From the NCBI GenBank assembly GCA_034437075.1, contig DAOTVD010000420.1, positions 1-12,546 on the forward strand: 12,546 bases of DNA, written 5' to 3'. The notes under the pieces were generated by a model that saw only the letters and a list, made by a program, of their open reading frames with translations, had not been told where the DNA came from and did not search any database. This document shows, piece after piece, positions 6,544 to 12,546 of the stretch (position 1 is its first letter; each line of letters starts with the position of its first letter). A program made the translations under genes and the position numbers. This DNA is from DAOTVD01 sp034437075 (GTDB lineage: Bacteria > Chloroflexota > Anaerolineae > Aggregatilineales > J027).

Positions 6544-7911
6544 TTAAGCGTCGTTGACGAGTTGCGCCGCCAGATGATTATGCCGTTCCACCAGGGGCAT
6601 CACGTCCAGCGTGGTCAGTTGACCCTCGCGGACGACCATCCGCCCATTGATGACGCTATAATCCACCGGGCCGCTATGGCAGAACACGAGCGCGGCAACG
6701 GGATCGTGCAAGGCACCCGCAAAATGGGGACGATCCAAATTCACGGCGATGAAATCTGCCGCCATGCCCGGCGTCAATGCACCAATATCATCCCGTCCCA
6801 GCACGCGCGCGCTGCCCAAGGTGGCCAGTTCGAGCGCATCGCGAGCCGTCATCGCGGTGGGGTCGGGCTCGCCTTGGATGCGCGCCAATAACATCGCCGT
6901 TCGCGCTTCATTAAGCATATTGTTGCTGTCGTTGCTCGCGGAACCATCCACGCCCAGGCCCACGGGCACGCCATGATCCAACATCGCGCGAATGCGTGGA
7001 ATCCCACTGGCCAGGCGCATGTTACTACACGGACAATGCGCGACCCCCGTGCCCGTACGCCCAAAACGCGCAATCGCCTCATCGGAGAGGTGCACACAAT
7101 GCGCGTGCCAGACGTCCTCCCCCAGCCAGCCGACATCCTCGGCATAATCGCCTGGCTTTAAGCCGAATTGCTCCAGGCTATAGGCGACATCCGGCTGGGT
7201 TTCGGCCAGATGCGTATGCAAGCGTACACCGGGGTAGCTGCGCGCCAATGTTGCGGCCTCGCGCATTAGGTCTACGGAGACCGAAAACGGCGAACAGGGC
7301 GCGACCGTGATGCGCAGCATGGCATAGCGTTCGTTGTCGTGATATTGCTCGATGAGCCGCTGCGAGTCCTTCAGAATGAAGGCTTCGTCTTCGACTACGG
7401 AATCGGGCGGAAGCCCGCCCTGGCTTTCGCCAACGCTCATGCTACCTCGGCTAGCATGGAAACGTAGCCCCGTGGCCGCAATCGCTTCGATTTCATCGTC
7501 CAACGTGCAATCATTCGGGAATATATACAGGTGATCGCTGGCCGTGGTGCAGCCAAAGGTCATGAGTTCGGCGGCGCACACCTGCGCGCTTACGCGGATA
7601 TGCTCGGCAGTTAAGCCCCCCCAAATCGGATACAGCCCCACCAACCAATCGAATAATTCCGCGTTTTGCACAGCGGGGACGGCGCGGGTAAGCGTTTGGT
7701 AAAAATGATGATGGGTGTTGATGAGACCCGGCAGAACGACATGCCGCCCCCCTAAATCGAGCATTTCATCGGCGGTTTCGGGCAAGGTAGCAGTCGGCCC
7801 GACTGCTTCGATGACGTTATCCCGCACGAATAGCCCACCATCGCGGATTTCGCGGCGGTCGGTGTCCATAGTCACGAGCGTATGGGCATGGCGGATCAGA
7901 AGCGTTCCCAT
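6544..7911 (-). CDS. 8-oxoguanine deaminase-like amidohydrolase
   Basis: Mononuclear-zinc amidohydrolase (COG0402 type), 455 residues. NTHHHFYQTLTRA (65-77), the metal pair in LHTHLAE (231-237), HAHCVH (269-274), HCPCSNMRLASG (292-303) and the metal Asp322 in GLGVDGSASND (318-328) are all present. NTHHHFYQTLTRA, RGSMSVGE (155-162), APCSPFS (204-210) and the GVDGSASND run match what I recall of Pseudomonas aeruginosa PA0142, a characterised 8-oxoguanine deaminase that makes urate and ammonia. The related SsnA protein sits at this place in E. coli-type clusters, so an SsnA-like role on a ring-opened intermediate is the alternative. The ATG at 7909-7911 is 18 bases after the stop of the cell-wall enzyme gene and the stop is 7 bases before the membrane-protein gene. 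The start has only a weak GGATGA site. Confidence 0.88.
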   Translation of the reverse strand: MGTLLIRHAHTLVTMDTDRREIRDGGLFVRDNVIEAVGPTATLPETADEMLDLGGRHVVLPGLINTHHHFYQTLTRAVPAVQNAELFDWLVGLYPIWGGLTAEHIRVSAQVCAAELMTFGCTTASDHLYIFPNDCTLDDEIEAIAATGLRFHASRGSMSVGESQGGLPPDSVVEDEAFILKDSQRLIEQYHDNERYAMLRITVAPCSPFSVSVDLMREAATLARSYPGVRLHTHLAETQPDVAYSLEQFGLKPGDYAEDVGWLGEDVWHAHCVHLSDEAIARFGRTGTGVAHCPCSNMRLASGIPRIRAMLDHGVPVGLGVDGSASNDSNNMLNEARTAMLLARIQGEPDPTAMTARDALELATLGSARVLGRDDIGALTPGMAADFIAVNLDRPHFAGALHDPVAALVFCHSGPVDYSVINGRMVVREGQLTTLDVMPLVERHNHLAAQLVNDA

Positions 7912-7929
7912 GAGTGGTTCATCCGTAAA

Positions 7930-9996
7930 CTAGACGAAAAAGGAGGGCGGGGCTAGCGGCGCGGTGCGCTCAATACTATTGATGACATCCCCCCAGCGCA
8001 CACCTTGCCGCCCCACTTCGGCAGGTAAGGCATAATTGGGCAGATCGGCCAGCCAATCTACCGAGAAAATCCGCATGGCCTGGTATCCATCGCGCGGATG
8101 TTCGTAAACATCCACGCTGGGGTTGACCACGCTCCCTACCCAGCGGAAAAAGAGTTCGTCCAGGGGCCGCGTATAATCGCCCAGGGTAACGCCCCAGTTG
8201 GGCAGATTAATGCATCCGGCGGAAATGCGCGTGCGGAAGTTCTCTAGCGTGACCGTTTCTATCCAGCGTTGCCAGGGCGCGCCGTGGATAGCATAACCGT
8301 CAATGTGGAAAAATACCGTAAAGGGCACCCCGGGCGCCCAGGCTTGCATGCTACGCGACAACCATTTTGATGTAATGGGGTAGACGCCGCGCGGGGTGGC
8401 GAAATTGCTCAGGGCAATGGGTGTCTTGAAAACGACCCGGCCTCGTTCCAGGATGCTTAACCAGCGTTCTTGAATTTCGATGACGACCATTTTTTCCATG
8501 GGTTGGGTGCCCGGCTCGATAAAATGGTCGATGGTGCTGATGCTCGCGCTGTCAATCGGGTGCATGTCCGCGCGTTTGATGAACACGCGGTCGGCCAGGC
8601 GGGTGCGCACGTTGTCATTATGCGCATCCGGCACGAGTTCTAGCCATTCGGCGTTGACGGGCATAAAGCGGATAAGCGCGCCTTGCATCATCAGATGTAC
8701 GCCAAAGCGCGACGCGCTAATCACCGGATTGCGCACGCGCGCGGGTTCATCTGGTGCGCTATACACCGGAATTGCGGCGTGGCTGATAAAGCCATAGTTA
8801 TAGGTTTGGGTCGATAGCGTTGTCGTCTCTGGATAATACGTGCGCAGATAGTCCCGGTAGGCCGCATTCGCGGCTTGTACTTCGATAATCGTATCATTTG
8901 CGGCAGCGAGGGTAGCATCATGCTCGCCATCAATGACTTCCTGAACCAGTTCGAAGATACGCGGCACCATACCCTCTGCACTAACGGACAACATCACCAC
9001 CAAATAGCGGGTTTCATCCGGCAATTCGATGACCCCGGCATCCGTAATCACGGCCCCAGCGATGCTCTGGTCGGCCCCCAGGGTGCCGTTTTTGCTGTAG
9101 GCGACCCCCCCATTAGCGAAGGCCAGCCGTTCAATATTCGCACGCCGATCACCATTGATCGTGCTTAGGAGCGTATCAGCCATGTCGCGTTGGGCTGGGT
9201 TAAATGTGTCCATATACCAGGCATAGACGAGCCCAATATCGCGCACAGTCATCAGATTAGCGTAGGGGTAAGGGTTATGGTCGATGTTGGCTTCGCGCCC
9301 GAAAAAACGCATGTCGGAATTATCGATGCCCTCTGGAATACCCATCGCCCAGTTGCTGATGCCCGATAGCTGAGAAATCCCGACCCGTGCGTGCAGCCAA
9401 TCGTTGAGCGCTGCAATCGGATCATCCCGGCCTTCAGCCCGCGCGGTGTAGAGCATCACGCGGCCTGTGGCGGGGTTATCGCTCAGGACGATCATATTCC
9501 ACAGATCGCGCAGGATTTGTACATGGTTCTGCCAGCGTGGCCGGTAATTTTCTGGAATCACATTGCCATCACGTTCCATCCAATAGCCGAGCGGCACACT
9601 CCCCCAAACCTCGGGCGAGACGACATCCACGAAATGCAATAGGGCCAGCGCTTTGAAGGTCGAGGCAGCGGGTAACGCTTGCTCGGGCCGCAAGGTGGCA
9701 ATGAGGCGTCCTTGTGTCAGGTTATACAGCACAAAGCCAATGGTCTGATCGCCGATTTGAGCATCAAAATATTGGTTGAGCGGCGCAAGATAGGGTTGCT
9801 CAAACCATTCGACATACGCCGGCACGAAGGCCGAAACCGCCGCGCGCTGCCCTGCTGGCGCGATAGGCTGGCGCGGGGCTATCCCACTATGCAAGTTTTG
9901 AACGTCTGGCCACAACATACCGGCGGTTAACCAACCACTAAGCCCTAAAAAGTGACGTCGGGAAAATTCGGGGCGTTTAGAGTGTGATGCTGGCAT
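7930..9996 (-). CDS. Tat-exported beta-lactamase-like / L,D-transpeptidase (YkuD) fusion
   Basis: Exported two-enzyme cell-wall protein of 688 residues. The N-terminus SRRHFLGLSGW (12-22) followed by a hydrophobic stretch is a twin-arginine signal. Residues about 75-360 look like a class A beta-lactamase/penicillin-binding fold: STFK (112-115) is SxxK, SDN (172-174) is the second motif and KNGT (302-305) stands where KTG or KSG is expected. Residues about 400-480 look like an SH3-like linker. Residues about 500-632 are a YkuD domain with IHGAPW (His571) and SAGCINL (Cys595 nucleophile); the usual Arg after Cys-Ile is Asn. The likely role is peptidoglycan cross-linking or trimming outside the membrane. 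It follows a 163-bp gap with a good TATAAT box and precedes the deaminase gene by 18 bases. The ribosome site is weak. The individual domains are clear; the combined function is inferred. Confidence 0.9.
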   Translation of the reverse strand: MPASHSKRPEFSRRHFLGLSGWLTAGMLWPDVQNLHSGIAPRQPIAPAGQRAAVSAFVPAYVEWFEQPYLAPLNQYFDAQIGDQTIGFVLYNLTQGRLIATLRPEQALPAASTFKALALLHFVDVVSPEVWGSVPLGYWMERDGNVIPENYRPRWQNHVQILRDLWNMIVLSDNPATGRVMLYTARAEGRDDPIAALNDWLHARVGISQLSGISNWAMGIPEGIDNSDMRFFGREANIDHNPYPYANLMTVRDIGLVYAWYMDTFNPAQRDMADTLLSTINGDRRANIERLAFANGGVAYSKNGTLGADQSIAGAVITDAGVIELPDETRYLVVMLSVSAEGMVPRIFELVQEVIDGEHDATLAAANDTIIEVQAANAAYRDYLRTYYPETTTLSTQTYNYGFISHAAIPVYSAPDEPARVRNPVISASRFGVHLMMQGALIRFMPVNAEWLELVPDAHNDNVRTRLADRVFIKRADMHPIDSASISTIDHFIEPGTQPMEKMVVIEIQERWLSILERGRVVFKTPIALSNFATPRGVYPITSKWLSRSMQAWAPGVPFTVFFHIDGYAIHGAPWQRWIETVTLENFRTRISAGCINLPNWGVTLGDYTRPLDELFFRWVGSVVNPSVDVYEHPRDGYQAMRIFSVDWLADLPNYALPAEVGRQGVRWGDVINSIERTAPLAPPSFFV

Positions 9997-10092
9997 AAGC
10001 TGCTTTTACCTTTACTGTATACCAATCTCGATCATGGGCCTGGCGCTGGTGTGCGGGCAAGATAAGTCCATTACAAGGCCATACGATGCCAT

Positions 10093-10120
10093 ATTATAGA
10101 CTATCCTGCCAATTGGAAAA
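10093..10120 (-). promoter_or_regulatory. Candidate promoter of the cell-wall enzyme and purine run
   Basis: A perfect TATAAT (10093-10098) lies 16 bases downstream of TTTTCC (10115-10120), a 3/6 match to the -35 consensus. An 8-bp palindrome ccaattgg (10109-10116) overlaps the -35 side. The site is about 97 bases before the start at 9996, within the 163-bp gap 9997-10159, which otherwise holds no gene and no convincing terminator. Confidence 0.45.
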
Positions 10121-10159
10121 GCTCAATACGGCTCTAACATACCGACTTTAACAATCGAA

Positions 10160-11980
10160 TCAATCATTGAAGTCGTCGTCATCATTGAAGTCGTCGTCAT
10201 CATCGAAGTCGTCGTCATCATCGAAGTCGTCGTCATCATCGAAACCGTCATCATCACGAAAGCCGTCATCATCGCGAAAGCTACCATCGTCGTTGAAGCC
10301 ATCATCGCGAAAGCTGCCATCGTCGTTGAAGTCATCATCGCGAAAGCTACCATCATCGTTGAAGTCATCATCGCGAAAGCTGCCATCGTCGTTGGGGATG
10401 AAGACGGGCTCATTGTTAAAGTCATCGAGTTCCGATTCGAAAATTGAATTGAACGCCTCATCAGAGAAATCAGAGAACTCGTCATCTTCTACGCCAAAAA
10501 CATCCCTTAACAGAAACTCAGCTTCTTCATCGCTCAGGCTTTGTAGGTCAAAATCGCCCTGATGATTGTCTAGCAAAAAGTCAAAATAAGCATCTCGATC
10601 ATCATCTGCAAATGTCGTATTGTCAAAGATAAATTCGTCATCCTCATCACCTAAAAAGATGTCCAGAAAGATGAGTTCTTCATCACGGAAGGTGCTGAAA
10701 TCGACATCCTCGTTTGCATCGACAAAGCGCTGCGCTAACAAGGCATCAAATTCGTCATCGGAGAGATCAACCAGATTTTCGCGCGTGGCATAGTCGTCGA
10801 TGATGTAAGCGTACAGCATATCAAATTCTTCATCAGAAAGCGCTTCAAAATCGACTTCATCATCGTAATAGGCTCGGATGAGTTCGACGTCTTCTTCGTT
10901 GAGTTGTTCGGGTAAATCATGCGGTTGGGGCATGATACCCAGCATGTTGGGCATACCCTGGGTATTTTCGGGGCGAATCGGCTGTGGTTCGCTCATCTGG
11001 CCAGTGGGGCGCATATCCTCATCCATGGGGAGCGTGCCCCATGTACCCGCTACAATCACCTGATTCTCACCGGATTCTGGGTCTGTAAAAACCGCACGGC
11101 CTTCGTAGGTTTGCACACGCATTTCTACGCCCGGTATTGCCTGGAAGTAGACTGTAGAGCCTACGCTCACGGCTACTTCATTCACCAGAAAGCGTACCGC
11201 GCCCACGCCTTCTGGTGTCTGAACCATCAAACCGCTTTCTGGCGCTTCGGCGCAGGGCGCATCTTGCGAGCCCGTGCGCAAGGTAAAGGCGCGCATGGGG
11301 CCAAAATATGGCGCGGTCGCCTCGCTTGGCTCGATGATGTTCAGCGTATTGAGGTCGCCGCCAAAATCCAGAAGTTCGGAGAAAATCCAGCCGGTGTTAC
11401 CGTCGGCCAGGCGCACCCGCACCCACGAATTATCCGCTAGACGAAGCTCGGCAGTGACTTCTTCACCAACATTCAAAGAGGCAATCCGCGCGATGGTCGT
11501 ATCCGGCGTTAGGCGCACGTTGATATTGGCATTGGCCATTGCCGGAATGCCTTCAATAGGCGGCCCGCCCTGGTCTACCACTTCGACATCCCCAAAAAGC
11601 AGCAACGTGACATTCTGCGGGCTCTGATTGGGCTGACTGGCTTGCAACTCCATACGCGCGATTCCCCATTCGCTGGTCGCCAAATTCAGCGCACTGAGCC
11701 GCAAGGCTTGCACATCCGAAACAGCTACCCGGTCGCCCAGGTCTTGGAAGACGAAATCTTGCGCATCGGGCTTAGGCTGAGCCTGAACTGGCGCGTTGCC
11801 ATAGCACGTTTCATTCGTGTTCGTGGCATCGCACACCGTTTCGGTATTTTCAATCGCGGCGGTTACAAACGCAGGGCATGCTTCAGGCTCATCTTCTTGC
11901 TGAGCGGAAATAGACGGAACACCACCGATAATACCTATAACGGTGCCCAAAACGATAATGCTAAGCAGACGCTTCTTCAT
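10160..11980 (-). CDS. Secreted SH3b/FecR-like protein with acidic repeats
   Basis: Secreted protein of 606 residues, function unknown. Signal peptide about 1-26 (basic MKKR, hydrophobic core, SISA then QQ). Residues 35-135 hold Cys35, Cys50 and a CYGN motif (59-62), a domain style I associate with Chloroflexota exported proteins. A bacterial SH3b domain spans about 150-206 (INVRLTPD to GWIFSELLD). A FecR-like segment spans about 255-320 (VSVGSTVYF, YEGRAVF, VIVAGTWG). From 360 to 529 seven degenerate 25-residue repeats of LSDEEFD type follow, then an Asp-rich tail (530-606) of DDGSFRDDDFN and DDDDDF units. I start at the ATG 11978-11980 because it gives the signal peptide and has AGGA overlapping the upstream stop; an upstream ATG at 12025 would overlap the WD40 gene. 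Only 4 bases separate it from that gene. Surface or cation binding is a guess. Confidence 0.9.
   Translation of the reverse strand: MKKRLLSIIVLGTVIGIIGGVPSISAQQEDEPEACPAFVTAAIENTETVCDATNTNETCYGNAPVQAQPKPDAQDFVFQDLGDRVAVSDVQALRLSALNLATSEWGIARMELQASQPNQSPQNVTLLLFGDVEVVDQGGPPIEGIPAMANANINVRLTPDTTIARIASLNVGEEVTAELRLADNSWVRVRLADGNTGWIFSELLDFGGDLNTLNIIEPSEATAPYFGPMRAFTLRTGSQDAPCAEAPESGLMVQTPEGVGAVRFLVNEVAVSVGSTVYFQAIPGVEMRVQTYEGRAVFTDPESGENQVIVAGTWGTLPMDEDMRPTGQMSEPQPIRPENTQGMPNMLGIMPQPHDLPEQLNEEDVELIRAYYDDEVDFEALSDEEFDMLYAYIIDDYATRENLVDLSDDEFDALLAQRFVDANEDVDFSTFRDEELIFLDIFLGDEDDEFIFDNTTFADDDRDAYFDFLLDNHQGDFDLQSLSDEEAEFLLRDVFGVEDDEFSDFSDEAFNSIFESELDDFNNEPVFIPNDDGSFRDDDFNDDGSFRDDDFNDDGSFRDDGFNDDGSFRDDDGFRDDDGFDDDDDFDDDDDFDDDDDFNDDDDFND
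10166..10255. repeat. 18-bp tandem repeat, five units
   Basis: Five head-to-tail 18-bp units (10166, 10184, 10202, 10220 and a diverged one at 10238) with core gaagtcgtcgtcatc. In the gene they encode DDDDDF blocks at the C-terminus of the acidic secreted protein. Near-identity of the first four suggests recent expansion by slippage. Confidence 0.9.
10271..10390. repeat. 33-bp tandem repeat, three and a half units
   Basis: Units of 33 bp encode DDGSFRDDDFN at residues 531-541, 542-552 and 553-563 (one Asp to Gly change), with a partial fourth copy at 564-570. The unit changes to the 18-bp repeat toward the end of the gene. Length polymorphism between strains is likely. Confidence 0.85.
10394..10903 (-). 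repeat. Seven degenerate 25-residue acidic protein repeats
   Basis: Residues 360-529 of the secreted protein can be laid out as seven units starting at 360, 381, 406, 431, 457, 482 and 505, so spacing is 21, 25, 25, 26, 25 and 23. The unit is roughly LSDEEFDxLLxxxxxD followed by an acidic stretch ending in DF. Nucleotide identity is low, so these are old repeats, unlike the tail. Confidence 0.7.
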
Positions 11981-11984
11981 GATT

Positions 11985-12546
11985 TTATCCTGACTCCCGA
12001 GTCGATTCATCAAACGCTTCATCATGGTCTAACGGGCACAACGTGCGATAAGGCACGGATTCCGAGAAAAACTGCGCCCATTCGTCTTCGCTGAACGTCC
12101 GGTTGGCGATACGACACGCGCGCGCCAACCAGCTGTCGATAGTCGTGCGCGTTTGGGCCATTTGCCCATCCAGCGCCCCTGCAACGAAGGCACCATTCAG
12201 CGGATGGTAATCCACCGCCAGCACCCAATCATTAAACCCGGCAAACGGACGCCCTAAAAGCTCCCGCGAGGCGACATCCCACAAGAGCACGGCATTATCG
12301 GCCCCACCAGAGACCAACCGCGTGCCATCCGGGCTAAAAGCAACATCAAAAATCCAGTTGCTGTGGCCCGCCAGCGGCACTCCCAAGGCTTTGCCCGTGG
12401 ACACAGCCCAAAACCGGATGGTTTGGTCGCGGCTAGCCGAGACAAGTTGCGCCCCATCAGGATGAAAAGCCACACTCGTGACTTCGCCCGCATGGGCAGC
12501 AGGTTCGTCTAGGCGTGCAGTTCCGCTTGCCAAGTCCCAGATGATC
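11985..12546 (-). CDS. WD40-repeat protein, C-terminal part
   Basis: The 3' end of a larger gene that continues past the window's right edge; about 187 residues are visible. They begin with the end of one blade (IIWDLASG) and continue with two clear WD40 repeats, each with a GH-like turn and a closing strand (VTSVAFHPDGAQLVSASRD, IFDVAFSPDGTRLVSGGAD, LLWDVASRELLG). A degenerate repeat follows and then a tail WLARACRIANRTFSEDEW. That tail, with Cys-Arg-x-Ala-Asn-Arg and Glu-Trp, is common at the end of large WD40 proteins in Chloroflexota and cyanobacteria, which often carry an N-terminal STAND NTPase, caspase or kinase domain; that part is not in view. The stop overlaps the ribosome site of the secreted acidic-protein gene, so the two are probably co-translated. 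Protein-protein interaction is the safe functional statement. Confidence 0.88.
   Translation of the reverse strand, partial: IIWDLASGTARLDEPAAHAGEVTSVAFHPDGAQLVSASRDQTIRFWAVSTGKALGVPLAGHSNWIFDVAFSPDGTRLVSGGADNAVLLWDVASRELLGRPFAGFNDWVLAVDYHPLNGAFVAGALDGQMAQTRTTIDSWLARACRIANRTFSEDEWAQFFSESVPYRTLCPLDHDEAFDESTRESG

Noticed and set aside
10166..10390. Possible CRISPR-like repeat array.
   Set aside because: Repeats are contiguous, 18 and 33 bp, without unique spacers, and keep the reading frame of the secreted protein.
10167..10562. Plus-strand Ser/Lys-rich open frame of 131 residues.
   Set aside because: Low-complexity mirror of the Asp-rich repeats; no ribosome site or domain.
10400..10780. EF-hand or dockerin calcium-binding repeats in the secreted protein.
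   Set aside because: The acidic loops (e.g. residues 421-432) lack the central glycine and the closing glutamate, so the assignment is not supported, only noted as a resemblance.
1..12546. tRNA, rRNA, insertion sequences, integrase or attachment sites.
   Set aside because: None seen by eye: no cloverleaf, transposase motif or flanking inverted or direct repeats; a covariance-model search was not possible.

Overview
The window reads as a single-direction block of bacterial genes: all eleven supported genes are on the minus strand, so transcription runs from high to low coordinates. The DNA is moderately GC-rich with tightly packed genes. The combination of a WD40 protein with a characteristic C-terminal tail, a secreted SH3b/FecR-like acidic protein, a Tat-exported cell-wall enzyme and a bacterial/archaeal-style zinc-ribbon threonine-synthase-like protein suggests a member of the Chloroflexota (Anaerolineae-like). 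This placement is inferred from protein style only; no rRNA or other marker gene is present.

Right part (12546 to 10160): the end of a WD40-repeat protein, followed after 4 bases by a secreted protein of about 606 residues with an SH3b domain, a FecR-like segment, seven degenerate 25-residue acidic repeats and an extremely Asp-rich tail encoded by tandem 33-bp and 18-bp repeats. A 163-bp intergenic stretch with a perfect TATAAT box follows.

Middle (9996 to 4079): a Tat-exported fusion of a beta-lactamase-like serine hydrolase and a YkuD L,D-transpeptidase; 18 bases on, an amidohydrolase very like 8-oxoguanine deaminase (product: urate); a 135-residue three-helix membrane protein; a dihydropyrimidinase/hydantoinase (HyuA type) coupled to it by an ATGA overlap; and a 224-residue helical protein of unknown function.

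Left part (3942 to 1): after a 136-bp gap with a TATAAT box and a perfect 7-bp inverted repeat, a run of an M20 peptidase-like hydrolase (YgeY type), a knotted-type carbamoyltransferase (YgeW/N-acetylornithine carbamoyltransferase-like), a carbamate kinase, and the N-terminal part of a PLP enzyme like threonine synthase, cut by the window edge.

Read together, 4768-7911 and 690-3942 resemble the ygeW-ygeX-ygeY-hyuA-ssnA-yqeA set of Escherichia coli and the anaerobic urate-degradation clusters of gut bacteria. The implied logic is: an aminopurine such as 8-oxoguanine is deaminated to urate, the ring products are opened by the hydantoinase, trimmed by the M20 hydrolase, the carbamoyl group is phosphorolysed by the carbamoyltransferase, carbamate kinase makes ATP from carbamoyl phosphate, and the PLP enzyme deaminates the remaining amino acid. 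The last step would be done here by a threonine-synthase-like protein instead of YgeX. Two uncharacterised proteins (135 and 224 residues) are embedded in the same run. This pathway is an inference from family content and gene order; the redox enzymes (YgfK, XdhD types) are not in view.
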